From Candidatus Doudnabacteria bacterium (GTDB lineage: Bacteria; Patescibacteriota; Doudnabacteria; UBA920; O2-02-FULL-48-8): a stretch of DNA of 45,788 bases. Within the stretch, counting starts at the first letter, position 1, and each line of letters opens with the position of its first letter. Location of the stretch: contig JACPKU010000007.1 of NCBI GenBank assembly GCA_016186915.1, positions 1-45,788 on the forward strand, in the 5' to 3' direction. The notes beneath the pieces are model-generated. The model saw only the letters and a list, made by a program, of their open reading frames with translations, did not search any database and was not told the DNA's origin. Position numbers and translations under genes: made by a program. This document shows positions 13,324 through 19,954 of this stretch, piece after piece.

Positions 13324-15357
13324 TTATATATTTATTTTGCCTTTACTTACCACACTATAACAAAAAATACCCAACATGACAAAGCCTATCAAATCAAAAT
13401 TATACTTGACTCCCGTGGTTGGCAAACTAACTCCTTTGACATCGCCTCTTTCGGCAATCTGATTTTCTTTTCCTGGAGTAATTACCATACTCCATCTAAA
13501 CTCGCCATCCTCGTCAAGGTTATATGATTGATTTTTCAGCGCGTCCTCATACTCTATTTCTTGCATGATTTTATCCTCAGGATCAATCAAACGCACTGTT
13601 TCCTGACCTGAATTATTCAATGCTATTTTACTAACAGACTTGGTAACAAACCCAATTTCTCCAGGCTCTAATACTAAACTTGTTATGGTATATTTGCTCG
13701 CGTTGTCTGCCAGAACCCAGCCAGTCAAATCAGCGACCTCCTCTCCTGTATTTTTTAACTCGATAAATTCCTCGACACCGACATCTGGTTCAGGAAAAAT
13801 TTCATTGATCAAAATTTTAGTAGGATCAAAACTTGCTGTTTCGGCTTCAAACAAATTCGGCTCCTCTGGCGTGGGCGTGGTCCAAGTCCAAACGCCATCC
13901 TCGTTTTTGGCATAACTTAAATCCTGGATGGCTCCCTCATAACTTACATTGTCAATCAAGGTTTTATCAGGCCAGAACAATCTCACCGTTTCTTTCCCGG
14001 TATTATTTAGCGCAAACTTGCCGGCCGGAATTATGATGATAGCCAATCCGCCCGGCTCAATAATCGGGCTTTGAATTTGGTAAGCGCTACTGCCAATAAC
14101 TGCTTCCACCTCACCATCATCCAAAATCCAGCTATGCAAATCCACAACCATGTCTCCGACATTCATTATTTCCACCCATTCATTGCCGCTGTCCTGCCCG
14201 GAAGGATTGGGAAATATTTCATTCAACTTCACTTCTTTATAGGTAACCAAAGATTGTTCTGCTTGTTGTGTCTCTTTTGAAGAAGAATCTGAACCGTTTG
14301 GTACGGACACAGGAAATTTGTTTGAAGCGCCTTTAGTAACAATTGAAGTCCAAGCGTAGCTGTCATCATCCTTTCGAGCATAAGTTTCATCTGAAGAAGC
14401 GGAGCCGGTATAAGTTACCAAACTCACAAGCTGTCCATTGGGCCAAAATAAACGGACCTCGTCTCCGCCAGAATTATTAAGCGCGAAGCTGCCTTCCGGT
14501 AAATCGATGGCCAAATAGCTTTCTGGTTTGATGACTAGGTTTTCTAAAGTGTAAGCGCTGGAACCAATCTCGCCACTTTCCGAATCATCGTCTAAAATCC
14601 AGCCAGACAAATCTACTTGTGCGTCAGATGAATTAAAAAGCTCGATCCATTCCTCCCCGCTGTCAATCCCGTCTGGATTGGGCAGAAACTCTGAAATAGT
14701 TACACTTGATGAATACTGGATGGTGGACGGAGGATTTGTAGTAGGCTCAGAGGGAGAGGGTTGAGGTGAAGGCGCCTCTGGAGCAAAAGACGAGTTGCGA
14801 GGATTGGGGTCAGCCAAGACAAAATCAAGGCTGTTATTGTTTGTGTCATCGCCGAAACGTAACAATACTTTTTCGGATTCCGGCAAAGCAGCGCTTGATC
14901 CTTCCGGAGAATTATTTTCCGAGCCGCCGTAAGCTAATTTATCTACTATGTTCGGATCCGTTCCTGATTCGACAAACTGATTATCATTCACCAAAAAGAT
15001 GGTGCCGCCGCTCCCAGCACCTGAAAGACTAAAACTAGCATGCACATGGTCAGCCGAAACTGCACCATTATAATCACTGCGCGCAATCAAAAAATATCCA
15101 TGCGCCAGCACTGTGGTATCAGGCAAATTTTTCTTGCCGGTTGTAAGGGGAAAATCGCCGGACGCAGATTTGTATTGAATTGACCAGCCGATCAGAGATA
15201 CGGCCTGACCCGTTGGGTTGAAAATTTCAATAAATTCATCGTTCGCGCCATTATCGCCGCTCACTTGAACCTGACTGATAACCAGGTGGTTAGTCGCTGC
15301 CAAAACCAAAATCGGACTGAATAAAGCCAGCCCTAAAATGTATGCTATTTTTTTCAT
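13324..15357 (-). CDS. Surface protein with four lamin-tail domains and LPTTG anchor
   Basis: A 677-aa protein with a signal peptide (IAYILGLALFSPILVLAA) and four lamin-tail (LTD) beta-sandwich domains. They begin near LVISQVQVSGDNGANDEFIEI (about 27), VTISEFLPNPDGIDSGEEW (about 220), KLNEIFPNPSGQDSGNEW (about 380) and ILINEIFPEPDVGVEEFIEL (about 518). Between domains lie Pro/Ser-rich linkers. The C-terminus has LPTTG at about 645-649, a hydrophobic helix and a short basic tail, the pattern of a sortase substrate; no sortase gene lies in the window. LTD domains occur in secreted nucleases and adhesins; binding of DNA or surfaces is only a guess. AGGAGGAG precedes the ATG. Confidence 0.85.
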   Translation of the reverse strand: MKKIAYILGLALFSPILVLAATNHLVISQVQVSGDNGANDEFIEIFNPTGQAVSLIGWSIQYKSASGDFPLTTGKKNLPDTTVLAHGYFLIARSDYNGAVSADHVHASFSLSGAGSGGTIFLVNDNQFVESGTDPNIVDKLAYGGSENNSPEGSSAALPESEKVLLRFGDDTNNNSLDFVLADPNPRNSSFAPEAPSPQPSPSEPTTNPPSTIQYSSSVTISEFLPNPDGIDSGEEWIELFNSSDAQVDLSGWILDDDSESGEIGSSAYTLENLVIKPESYLAIDLPEGSFALNNSGGDEVRLFWPNGQLVSLVTYTGSASSDETYARKDDDSYAWTSIVTKGASNKFPVSVPNGSDSSSKETQQAEQSLVTYKEVKLNEIFPNPSGQDSGNEWVEIMNVGDMVVDLHSWILDDGEVEAVIGSSAYQIQSPIIEPGGLAIIIIPAGKFALNNTGKETVRLFWPDKTLIDNVSYEGAIQDLSYAKNEDGVWTWTTPTPEEPNLFEAETASFDPTKILINEIFPEPDVGVEEFIELKNTGEEVADLTGWVLADNASKYTITSLVLEPGEIGFVTKSVSKIALNNSGQETVRLIDPEDKIMQEIEYEDALKNQSYNLDEDGEFRWSMVITPGKENQIAERGDVKGVSLPTTGVKYNFDLIGFVMLGIFCYSVVSKGKINI

Positions 15358-15429
15358 ATTTGTTTCTCCTCCTAAAAATATTTATATGTTAAATATATAA
15401 TCAGTATTCTCCGGGTTTAAATAGTCCCG

Positions 15430-15894
15430 CTATTTTCCTTTTTCTTTTTTCTTTTCCATTGCTTCGCCTTTTTTCTTTTCTTCTTCTGGCAGGTCCTTAT
15501 ACAAAGTGCCCAAAACACCGTTTATAAACTTCCCACTGCTTTCTCCTCCAAATGTCTTGCCCAACTCCACTGCTTCGTTGATTACCACTTTGGGCGGCAC
15601 TGATTTGGCAAACATTAACTCATAAATGCCAAGCCGTAGGATGTTGCGATCCACCACTGTGATCTGATCCAGTGGCCATTCCGGCGCTGTTTTTACTATT
15701 ATTTCATCAATTTTGGGCAAATTATCTTCGACACCTTTAAGCAAATCAAAAATAAAAACAGGATCTTCTAATCCCGGGCCAAACTGCTTAATGTTGTATT
15801 CTGCAATTTCTGCAAGCGGTTTGACTCGGTCGTTGAAGTCCCATTCGTAAAGACTTTGCATCGCAATTGTTCTGGAGAGATGTCTGTTGGCCAT
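15430..15894 (-). CDS. nusB: Transcription antitermination factor NusB
   Basis: The 154-aa protein matches NusB over its full length: [14 protein letters not shown] at the start, [16 protein letters not shown], then [46 protein letters not shown]. NusB with NusE (S10) binds BoxA on rRNA leaders and prevents termination. A Lys/Glu-rich tail of about 20 residues extends the normal C-terminus. It follows rpmF by 2 bp and shares the promoter at 16142-16170. Confidence 0.93.
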   Translation of the reverse strand: MANRHLSRTIAMQSLYEWDFNDRVKPLAEIAEYNIKQFGPGLEDPVFIFDLLKGVEDNLPKIDEIIVKTAPEWPLDQITVVDRNILRLGIYELMFAKSVPPKVVINEAVELGKTFGGESSGKFINGVLGTLYKDLPEEEKKKGEAMEKKKEKGK

Positions 15895-15896
15895 AC

Positions 15897-16097
15897 CTAA
15901 CTTTTGACTTTTGACTTTTGACTTTTGAGTTTCAATACTTGCTTGCCTTTGTAGTAGCCGCAGTTGGTGCAGGCCTGATGAGGCATCGCTGGGTATTTAC
16001 AATTCTGACAAATGCTGAGATTGATCTTGCTTAGAGCGTCGTGCGATCGTCTTTGGTTGCGCGAGGATCTGGTTTGTCGTTTTTTAGGTACTGGCAT
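15897..16097 (-). CDS. rpmF: 50S ribosomal protein L32
   Basis: A 66-aa protein starting [21 protein letters not shown], with the zinc-binding pairs CQNC and CTNC ([23 protein letters not shown]). The normal protein would end near KGKQVLKL. The last residues KSQKSKVKS are encoded by a tandem 7-bp repeat (15899-15930), so the tail was added by microrepeat expansion. First gene of the rpmF-nusB unit. Confidence 0.95.
   Translation of the reverse strand: MPVPKKRQTRSSRNQRRSHDALSKINLSICQNCKYPAMPHQACTNCGYYKGKQVLKLKSQKSKVKS
15899..15930. repeat. Tandem CTTTTGA heptamer repeat inside the rpmF 3' end
   Basis: Four copies of a 7-bp unit (ACTTTTG/CTTTTGA) straddle the end of rpmF and supply its last residues. 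Other heptamer microrepeats in the window have different sequences (1799-1833, 17776-17797). Confidence 0.85.
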
Positions 16098-16141
16098 AAG
16101 GTTAGAATATAGAATGTTGAATGTAGAATATGGACTGTTAA

Positions 16142-16170
16142 TTTATAGCATAAAAAGTTGTGCGAGTCAA
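16142..16170 (-). promoter_or_regulatory. Promoter of rpmF-nusB
   Basis: On the minus strand TTGACT (16170-16165), a 17-bp spacer and TATAAA (16147-16142) with an extended TGC before the -10. The predicted start is near 16135. Confidence 0.8.
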
Positions 16171-16200
16171 AAAAATTACCCTTATATCTCTTTTCTTAGC

Positions 16201-16335
16201 GAGGAATTCCTGCGAAATTAGCCTTCGGAACCCTGCCCGCGGCAGGGTGAGAACGCAGGGAACGTCTGACGTTCCAGGCTGCGTTTCGTAGCAACGAAAC
16301 GACAGCCGTTAATTTCGCAGGAATTCCGAGCGCTC
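16201..16335. repeat. Long inverted-repeat element (AAATTAGCC family, copy C)
   Basis: Perfect 18-bp arms (GGAATTCCTGCGAAATTA at 16203-16220 and its complement at 16310-16327) enclose several inner hairpins (CCCTGCC..GGCAGGG, GGAACGTC..GACGTTCC, CGTTTCGT..ACGAAACG). The AAATTAGCC...AGCCGTTAATTT junction is shared with the elements at 37602-37737 and 41318-41422. It lies 3' of the small-ORF operon that ends at 16470. Confidence 0.7.
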
Positions 16336-16420
16336 CCAGGCAGCTGCCGACGAACAGGAGACCAGCGCTAGTTTTGCAAATAGTACTGGATTCGTCGACA
16401 GGTGTCTGAAAACGGGATGG
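16336..16420. other. Non-coding spacer
   Basis: I see nothing specific between copy C of the inverted-repeat element and the terminator at 16421-16461. Confidence 0.4.
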
Positions 16421-16461
16421 AGAGAGCGCAAGTGCGGTTAAGCTACCGCGCTCTCTCCTTG
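16421..16461 (-). terminator. Strong hairpin after the small-ORF operon
   Basis: GGAGAGAGCGC...GCGCTCTCTCC pairs over 11 bp with an inner GCGG/CCGC. It lies just 3' of the gene at 16470-16733. No long T run follows, so it may be an mRNA 3' stabiliser rather than a classic terminator. Confidence 0.65.
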
Positions 16462-16469
16462 AACGCACC

Positions 16470-16733
16470 TCACGGATCTGGTTCGTCAGCCAGGCCGAAA
16501 GGGACGTTATTGCAGTCCGGGTCTTGCTCGCACTCGGCCAGCGCTTTCTCCATCTTGCGCTGGAAGCGCTGGTCAGGCGTGCGGACTGCTTCGAGCTCCT
16601 GACGCACCTCCTCGCTGGGATTAGGCGCGAGCAGTACAAGCAACGCCCCTATCACCAGCAACGAGACGACCGCCGCAATCACCCACGCGAGCACGCTATT
16701 GCCTTGGGGCGATCCAACGATTTCGCCTCGCAT
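16470..16733 (-). CDS. Small single-span membrane protein
   Basis: From the ATG at 16733 the protein has 87 residues. The start is fixed by a GGGGG ribosome site a few bases upstream; the longer frame to 16772 lacks one. A short cytoplasmic start leads to a strong membrane helix (VLAWVIAAVVSLLVIGALLVLLA, about residues 13-35). A charged helical tail follows, with two Cys spaced CEQDPDC. I do not recognise a family. It is the third gene of a GC-rich mini-operon (16872, 16747, 16470) whose base composition differs from the AT-rich genes around it. Confidence 0.6.
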   Translation of the reverse strand: MRGEIVGSPQGNSVLAWVIAAVVSLLVIGALLVLLAPNPSEEVRQELEAVRTPDQRFQRKMEKALAECEQDPDCNNVPFGLADEPDP

Positions 16734-16746
16734 AGTTTGTCCCCCT

Positions 16747-16860
16747 TTAGAGCAAGGCCGCCGCGACCACAATGATTGCGATCACGACGATGGCGCCAAC
16801 TACGTACTTGGCCCGCCCTGACTGCTTGGGCGGTTCCGGGTTCAGTAGGATCGACGGCAT
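16747..16860 (-). CDS. 37-aa single-span membrane microprotein
   Basis: The product begins MPSILLNPEPPKQSGR and ends with one membrane helix (YVVGAIVVIAIIVVAAALL). A GGGAGG ribosome site lies 7 nt before the ATG. The ORF lies 11 bp after the 54-aa ORF and 13 bp before the 87-aa ORF, in operon order. The strong ribosome site and membrane helix make it more likely real than its size alone would suggest. Function unknown. Confidence 0.55.
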   Translation of the reverse strand: MPSILLNPEPPKQSGRAKYVVGAIVVIAIIVVAAALL

Positions 16861-16871
16861 TGTTTCCTCCC

Positions 16872-17036
16872 TCAGTGTACCGTTGGCCGACCCAACGGAT
16901 GAAAACAAACGCGAATGACCACGTCCTCGAGTTCTTGACGCTCAAGCGCGATCTCGTCGCGACTCAAACGCTTGGGACCAGTAGGACCATATCCGAACCT
17001 CGCGAACTTGTTTGGGACGTCAGGACCCTTTTGCAT
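16872..17036 (-). CDS. 54-aa hypothetical protein
   Basis: The first ORF of the mini-operon reads MQKGPDVPNKFARFGYGPTG at its start and continues as a charged helix (RDEIALERQELEDVVIRVC). The TAGGAGGACC ribosome site is nearly perfect, and a promoter (TTGTAT, 17 bp, TATATT) lies at 17061-17089. No family recognised. The coordinated promoter, ribosome site and downstream genes support expression. Confidence 0.5.
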   Translation of the reverse strand: MQKGPDVPNKFARFGYGPTGPKRLSRDEIALERQELEDVVIRVCFHPLGRPTVH

Positions 17037-17060
17037 ATAATGGTCCTCCTACACCTCCAC

Positions 17061-17089
17061 AATATAAGATACTTTGAGAATTCATACAA
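17061..17089 (-). promoter_or_regulatory. Promoter of the small-ORF operon (17036 to 16470)
   Basis: TTGTAT (17089-17084), a 17-bp spacer and TATATT (17066-17061) on the minus strand. The predicted start is near 17054, with a ribosome site at about 17041-17050. Confidence 0.65.
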
Positions 17090-17110
17090 GCATCCTAAAT
17101 TCCAAAGGCT

Positions 17111-17153
17111 TCTCCCGCCGCTAAGCTTGAAGCTCAAGCTCACTGGCGGGAGA
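17111..17153. repeat. Strong nested hairpin
   Basis: CTTCTCCCGCC...GGCGGGAGAAG (11 bp) encloses AGCTTGA/TCAAGCT. It lies between the two small-ORF units and probably separates their transcripts. Confidence 0.75.
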
Positions 17154-17191
17154 AGATCTGAAGTCTTGGGGGACTATCAGATCTCCGTGAA

Positions 17192-17250
17192 GTTTCCTGG
17201 CGGGGGCCAGTGTAAGCTGGCAGCCTGCGTTTGAAACGCAGTTAGGAAAC
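17192..17250. other. Three-way-junction structured element
   Basis: GTTTCCT (17192-17198) pairs with AGGAAAC (17244-17250). Inside are two hairpins: GCCAG..CTGGC (17206-17221) and the palindrome CTGCGTTTGAAACGCAG (17225-17241). A further hairpin TGCCGGTG..CACCGGCA follows at about 17258-17292. It lies 3' of the ORF at 17284-17403. Confidence 0.6.
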
Positions 17251-17283
17251 CTCGGTTTGCCGGTGGATTTTGTGGGTCCCCTA

Positions 17284-17403
17284 TCACCGGCAGGTGGGCG
17301 AACTCCGACGGACCGAGCAGCCGGCCTTGGCGTCAAGTCGAATGACCCGAAGGCCAAGCGCCAAAAGCGCTGCGACAGCGAGAAAGGTGCATAGCTCAGC
17401 CAT
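17284..17403 (-). CDS. 39-aa membrane microprotein
   Basis: The product starts MAELCTFLAVAALLALGLRVI, one hydrophobic segment, and ends with a basic Cys-containing tail (SVRRSSPTCR). A GGAGGAG ribosome site lies a few bases before the ATG. It follows the 71-aa membrane protein gene by 17 bp, so the two form a unit. No family recognised. Confidence 0.45.
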   Translation of the reverse strand: MAELCTFLAVAALLALGLRVIRLDAKAGCSVRRSSPTCR

Positions 17404-17420
17404 CGGACTCCTCCTTCGCC

Positions 17421-17636
17421 TCATCCGAGCCTTCTTTTCCAAACCAACCAAGCGCCGACAACGCCTGGCAAGTATACGATGGCAGCCTCGACAAAGACTG
17501 CCGTGACACCCCAGCCGAGCCCCAACTTAGGCTCCAGCCAGAGCCACAGCGGGTCGTGAACATCGCCGATGGGTCCGCCCTGAAAGGCGAATAGAAAGCC
17601 GGATAGTGCGAGCAAAAACACACCCAGAATTTGCAT
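17421..17636 (-). CDS. 71-aa two-span membrane protein
   Basis: The start at 17636 is set by AGGAGG nine bases upstream; the longer frame to 17660 has none. Helix 1 is MQILGVFLLALSGFLFAF, then a loop with DPLWLWLEPKLGLGWG, then helix 2 VTAVFVEAAIVYLPGVVGAWL and a basic KRR end. Function unknown; the hydrophobic profile and strong ribosome site support it as real. Confidence 0.6.
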   Translation of the reverse strand: MQILGVFLLALSGFLFAFQGGPIGDVHDPLWLWLEPKLGLGWGVTAVFVEAAIVYLPGVVGAWLVWKRRLG

Positions 17637-17775
17637 CAAGTCCTCCTTTTGCGTCCACAATTCAGGATATTTATTCTAAGAAGTTCTGTGAGACTAAAAT
17701 TACTTGATTCTCTCTTAACTTAAATAAATATCCTACTTTTGCGGAAACAAACTAGTTTGCAAGAAGTTTAATCTT

Positions 17776-17797
17776 TCAACTAACAACTGTCAACTGT
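17776..17797. repeat. CAACTGT-type heptamer microrepeat
   Basis: Three imperfect 7-bp units (CAACTAA, CAACTGT, CAACTGT) lie in an intergenic region beside element E1. Confidence 0.6.
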
Positions 17798-17802
17798 CAT
17801 TT

Positions 17803-17981
17803 CCGATCCTCTGACCTCCACTTCAATACGTTAAAGTATTAAAGTGAAGCCCAAGGGAAGGGAGGCTGGACGAAACGCAGTGAAGCGAATCGACCAGCCA
17901 TACTAAGAGGGATCTGTGCGCGGATATGGAATCCGCACAGCGCGGTCACCTTCTTCACGATGTCCACCGGGCGGTGGATCA
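17803..17981. other. Multi-hairpin structured element E1
   Basis: Four hairpins in order: P1, an AT-rich palindrome around AATACGTTA (about 17818-17846); P2, GGCTGG..CCAGCC (17864-17899); P3, TGTGCG..TCCGCACA with one bulged C (17915-17939); P4, CCACCG/CGGTGG (about 17959-17980). The homologous element E2 at 18961-19140 has the same order and linkers (CGGTCACCTT, TTCACGATG) but different paired bases in P1, P3 and P4, that is, compensatory changes. It lies at the 3' end of the ORF at 17979-18239. Confidence 0.65.
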
Positions 17982-18239
17982 AGCCGTCGGGTGGTAAATG
18001 AACCCGCCCAGGTTGTCGGGACTGCACGAGCCGTCGCATACCCCCTTTGGCTCGAACGAGATGTCCTCTGCGTAGCTCACGTTACCGTCCTGGTCGAACC
18101 AGACATGGATCAACCAATCAACGTGAGAGTGGCCGTCGCAACCGTAATTCCTCTGGACTTCCACCTTGCCGAGGCCACCGCGGACATCAGCAGGCTCCTT
18201 GCTCTCCACCTCAACTCCGTAAATTCGGTAACCGTTCAT
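17979..18239 (-). CDS. 86-aa hypothetical protein rich in Cys/His/Trp
   Basis: The start at 18239 is fixed by AGGAGG eight bases upstream. The protein starts MNGYRIYGVEVESKEPADV and has a middle part NYGCDGHSHVDWLIHVWFDQDGNV, then GVCDGSCSPDNLGGFIYHP. It has no signal peptide or membrane helix. The paired Cys and His residues could bind a metal. No family recognised. The start codon overlaps the stop of a 26-aa ORF (18236-18316), and the stop lies inside structured element E1. Confidence 0.5.
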   Translation of the reverse strand: MNGYRIYGVEVESKEPADVRGGLGKVEVQRNYGCDGHSHVDWLIHVWFDQDGNVSYAEDISFEPKGVCDGSCSPDNLGGFIYHPTA

Positions 18240-18316
18240 GCTGTCCTCCTTTTTTGCTCGGGTTTGCTCGGGCGAGCGATATTTCGGGCACACTGGTCGC
18301 ACACCTTGTCCTCCAT
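18236..18316 (-). CDS. 26-aa ORF with CxxC, translationally coupled
   Basis: MEDKVCDQCARNIARPSKPE followed by QKRRTA; the stop overlaps the next start as ATGA. It has a CxxC pair and is basic. The ribosome site is weak (AGAGAAG), so it may be a leader peptide for the 86-aa gene or not expressed. Confidence 0.35.
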   Translation of the reverse strand: MEDKVCDQCARNIARPSKPEQKRRTA

Positions 18317-18334
18317 AACTTCTCTGGAACCATT

Positions 18335-18379
18335 CCCTCCCAGAAAATTCCAATTGCTTGAAATGCTCTGGGAGAGAAA
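18335..18379. repeat. 45-bp direct repeat G, copy 1
   Basis: Starts CCCTCCCAGAAAATTCC and ends CTCTGGGAGAGAAA. Copy 2 at 20732-20776 differs by one base. It is a hairpin (CTCCCAGA/TCTGGGAG). Both copies lie just upstream of minus-strand GC-rich ORFs (18316/18239 and 20662). Confidence 0.85.
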
Positions 18380-18389
18380 AAGAATTGAT

Positions 18390-18418
18390 TTGATTTTTAA
18401 ATAACAATAAATTATACT
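18390..18418 (+). promoter_or_regulatory. Promoter of the DUF4258-DUF2283 pair
   Basis: TTGATT (18390-18395), a 17-bp spacer and TATACT (18413-18418). The predicted start is near 18425, giving a leader of about 8 nt. Confidence 0.75.
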
Positions 18419-18432
18419 AAGATTACTAACTT

Positions 18433-18690
18433 ATGAAAAGACCGAAGATTGCTCTGAGCCACCACGCACATTATCAGATCAAGGAACGGAAACTGTCAAT
18501 TCAGAAAGTCAAAGCAGTCGTTCTTAGTCCAGACAAAGTCACAAAGCAACCTGACAACCGCTTCTTGGCTTACAAACTAGTTAAACGCTCTGATAAAGAT
18601 TATCTGTTAATCGTGATTTATGAACAAACCAACTCAAGGCTTAAAATCGTGACCACATTCTTAACCTCTAAACTTCGTAAATATTTATGA
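18433..18690 (+). CDS. DUF4258-like protein (toxin-like)
   Basis: An 85-aa basic protein with the DUF4258 pattern: LSHHAHYQIKERKLSIQKVKAVVLSPDKV, then RFLAYKLVKRSDKDYLLIVIYEQ and IVTTFLTSKLRKYL. The fold resembles RelE/BrnT-type small toxins. It overlaps the DUF2283 gene by 4 bp (ATGA). Pairs of DUF4258 and DUF2283 are common in bacteria and have been suggested to be toxin-antitoxin-like; no activity can be claimed from this sequence. Confidence 0.8.
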   Translation: MKRPKIALSHHAHYQIKERKLSIQKVKAVVLSPDKVTKQPDNRFLAYKLVKRSDKDYLLIVIYEQTNSRLKIVTTFLTSKLRKYL

Positions 18691-18902
18691 AATTCCATTA
18701 CGATAAAAAAATTGACGCTCTCTCTATCCGTTTCAATGACAAACGGTATGTTGAGTCTGACCAGGTTTCGGATGACATCATCTTTGATTATGACAAGCAA
18801 GGACATATCATCGGGATAGAAGTGCTTAATGCTTCCAAACGCTTCCCCAAAGAATTTCACAAACAACTTCATAATAAGCTAATTCCAGTCCAAACCGTCT
18901 AA
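18687..18902 (+). CDS. DUF2283 protein
   Basis: A 71-aa protein with the DUF2283 signature: MKFHYDKKIDALSIRFNDKRYVES, then DDIIFDYDKQGHIIGIEVLNAS. The family is small and acidic and usually sits next to DUF4258; function unknown. It is translationally coupled to the upstream gene and followed by a terminator hairpin. Confidence 0.85.
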   Translation: MKFHYDKKIDALSIRFNDKRYVESDQVSDDIIFDYDKQGHIIGIEVLNASKRFPKEFHKQLHNKLIPVQTV

Positions 18903-18906
18903 GCAA

Positions 18907-18955
18907 GGCGCCTGCCCGCCAAAGCTCGAAGAGCAAAGGCGGGGTTTTAATTTAT
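18907..18955 (+). terminator. Terminator after the DUF4258-DUF2283 pair
   Basis: CCCGCC...GGCGGG with an inner GCTC/GAGC, followed by TTTTAATTT. The stem is also a member of the GC-rich CCGCC repeat family. Confidence 0.7.
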
Positions 18956-18960
18956 CAAAG

Positions 18961-19145
18961 AACTTTCCCTTCCTCTACGCTCCACTTATAATACGTTAAC
19001 GTATTATAAGTGTAGAACAAAGGAAGGGGCTGGACGAACGAATTGCTTGCTGTCCAGCTGCGTTGGTAGGGACTTGTGCGCGAGCAGGATGCTCGCACAG
19101 CGAGGTCACCTTTCACGATGCTTGCCGAGCGGCAGACATCGGCTG
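18961..19145. other. Multi-hairpin structured element E2
   Basis: P1 is a perfect 30-bp palindrome (18983-19012; CACTTATAATACGTT and its complement) enclosed by CCCTTCCT/AAGGAAGGG. P2 is GCTGGAC..GTCCAGC (about 19029-19058), P3 is TGTGCG..TGCTCGCACA with one bulged C (19075-19099), and P4 is GATG..GCCG/CGGC..CATC (19117-19140). It shares linkers and order with E1 at 17803-17981. It lies 28 bp 3' of the gene at 19168-19794. Confidence 0.65.
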
Positions 19146-19167
19146 GTTTTCTGGTCCAGCAACCACT

Positions 19168-19794
19168 TTAGTGCCTCCTGCTAACCACGTAGTTCACTCG
19201 CACTTGGGAACCGGCCGGCAACTTCTGGAACCACAGTTCCACACTGCCGGCCTGGTTGAACTTCACCGTTCCCGTGACGAACGGCTTATGCTCCCAAGCC
19301 TGATCCCCGAACTTGTAGGCGGCGTAGCCCGCACCCGCCTTGAACCGGCCAAAGTCGTACTCGAGCTTCGCCCGGTCGAGAACGTGCTGGATACGTGCAA
19401 TTTTGTTGATCGGCACGTACAGCAGATAGTTGGCCTGCGCGCTCACCCGCTCGGTCAGTTGGAACAGTCCGAGCACGAACGGTTGGACGTATCGCTCGGA
19501 TGTTCCCGGACTGATGGCCTGAACAAAGTAGGTCTCGGCCACCAACGCCATCCGCTTGGCAGGCGTGAGCACTCGGCCGGCACCGACATACAGCTCACGA
19601 TAAACGTCAGAGCCGAAGTCAATGTAGCCAAGATCCCAGGCCACCGTATTGCCTCGAGTCTGATAGACCTCAAGCAACCGATATGTATGGCCGTCGGAGT
19701 TGCCAGCGATGCGGAACTCCGCACTGGTTTCGGTCTGCGCGAAAAGCTGCACAGGCAGGCTGATTACAAACAGAACAACAAGGATTCTGGTCAT
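19168..19794 (-). CDS. Secreted beta-barrel-like protein
   Basis: From the ATG at 19794 (GGAGG nearby) the protein has 208 residues. The signal peptide is MTRILVVLFVISLPVQLFAQ. The rest shows the alternating pattern and Gly/aromatic spacing of transmembrane beta strands: YVGAGRVLTPAKRMALVAETYFVQ, RVSAQANYLLYVPI, LEYDFGRFKAGAGYAAYKFG, FVTGTVKFNQAGSVELWFQ, SQVRVNYVVSRR. Such proteins normally sit in an outer membrane, which Patescibacteria are not known to have. The gene is GC-rich relative to its neighbours, so transfer from a diderm is possible. The large plus-strand ORF over it is a shadow. Confidence 0.6.
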   Translation of the reverse strand: MTRILVVLFVISLPVQLFAQTETSAEFRIAGNSDGHTYRLLEVYQTRGNTVAWDLGYIDFGSDVYRELYVGAGRVLTPAKRMALVAETYFVQAISPGTSERYVQPFVLGLFQLTERVSAQANYLLYVPINKIARIQHVLDRAKLEYDFGRFKAGAGYAAYKFGDQAWEHKPFVTGTVKFNQAGSVELWFQKLPAGSQVRVNYVVSRRH

Positions 19795-19954
19795 GCTTGC
19801 CTCCATGCGCTTTCGCGCCAAAAAAGAACGATCTAGTTGCTTCCACAATCTTGAACACTTTATTTAAGCATCAAAAATTCTGGAAACAATATTCTCCCTC
19901 ACCCCCGTCCCCTCTCCCCTGAGGGGAGAGGGGAGTTCTAATTTGTAAAAATCA

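Noticed and set aside
16196-16639. Minus-strand ORF of 147 aa
   Set aside because: Overlaps the better supported 87-aa membrane protein in another frame, runs through an inverted-repeat element and has an Arg/Ser-rich shadow composition.
19063-19836. Plus-strand ORF of 257 aa
   Set aside because: Shadow of the minus-strand beta-barrel-like gene, which has a signal peptide and GGAGG; the plus frame has neither.
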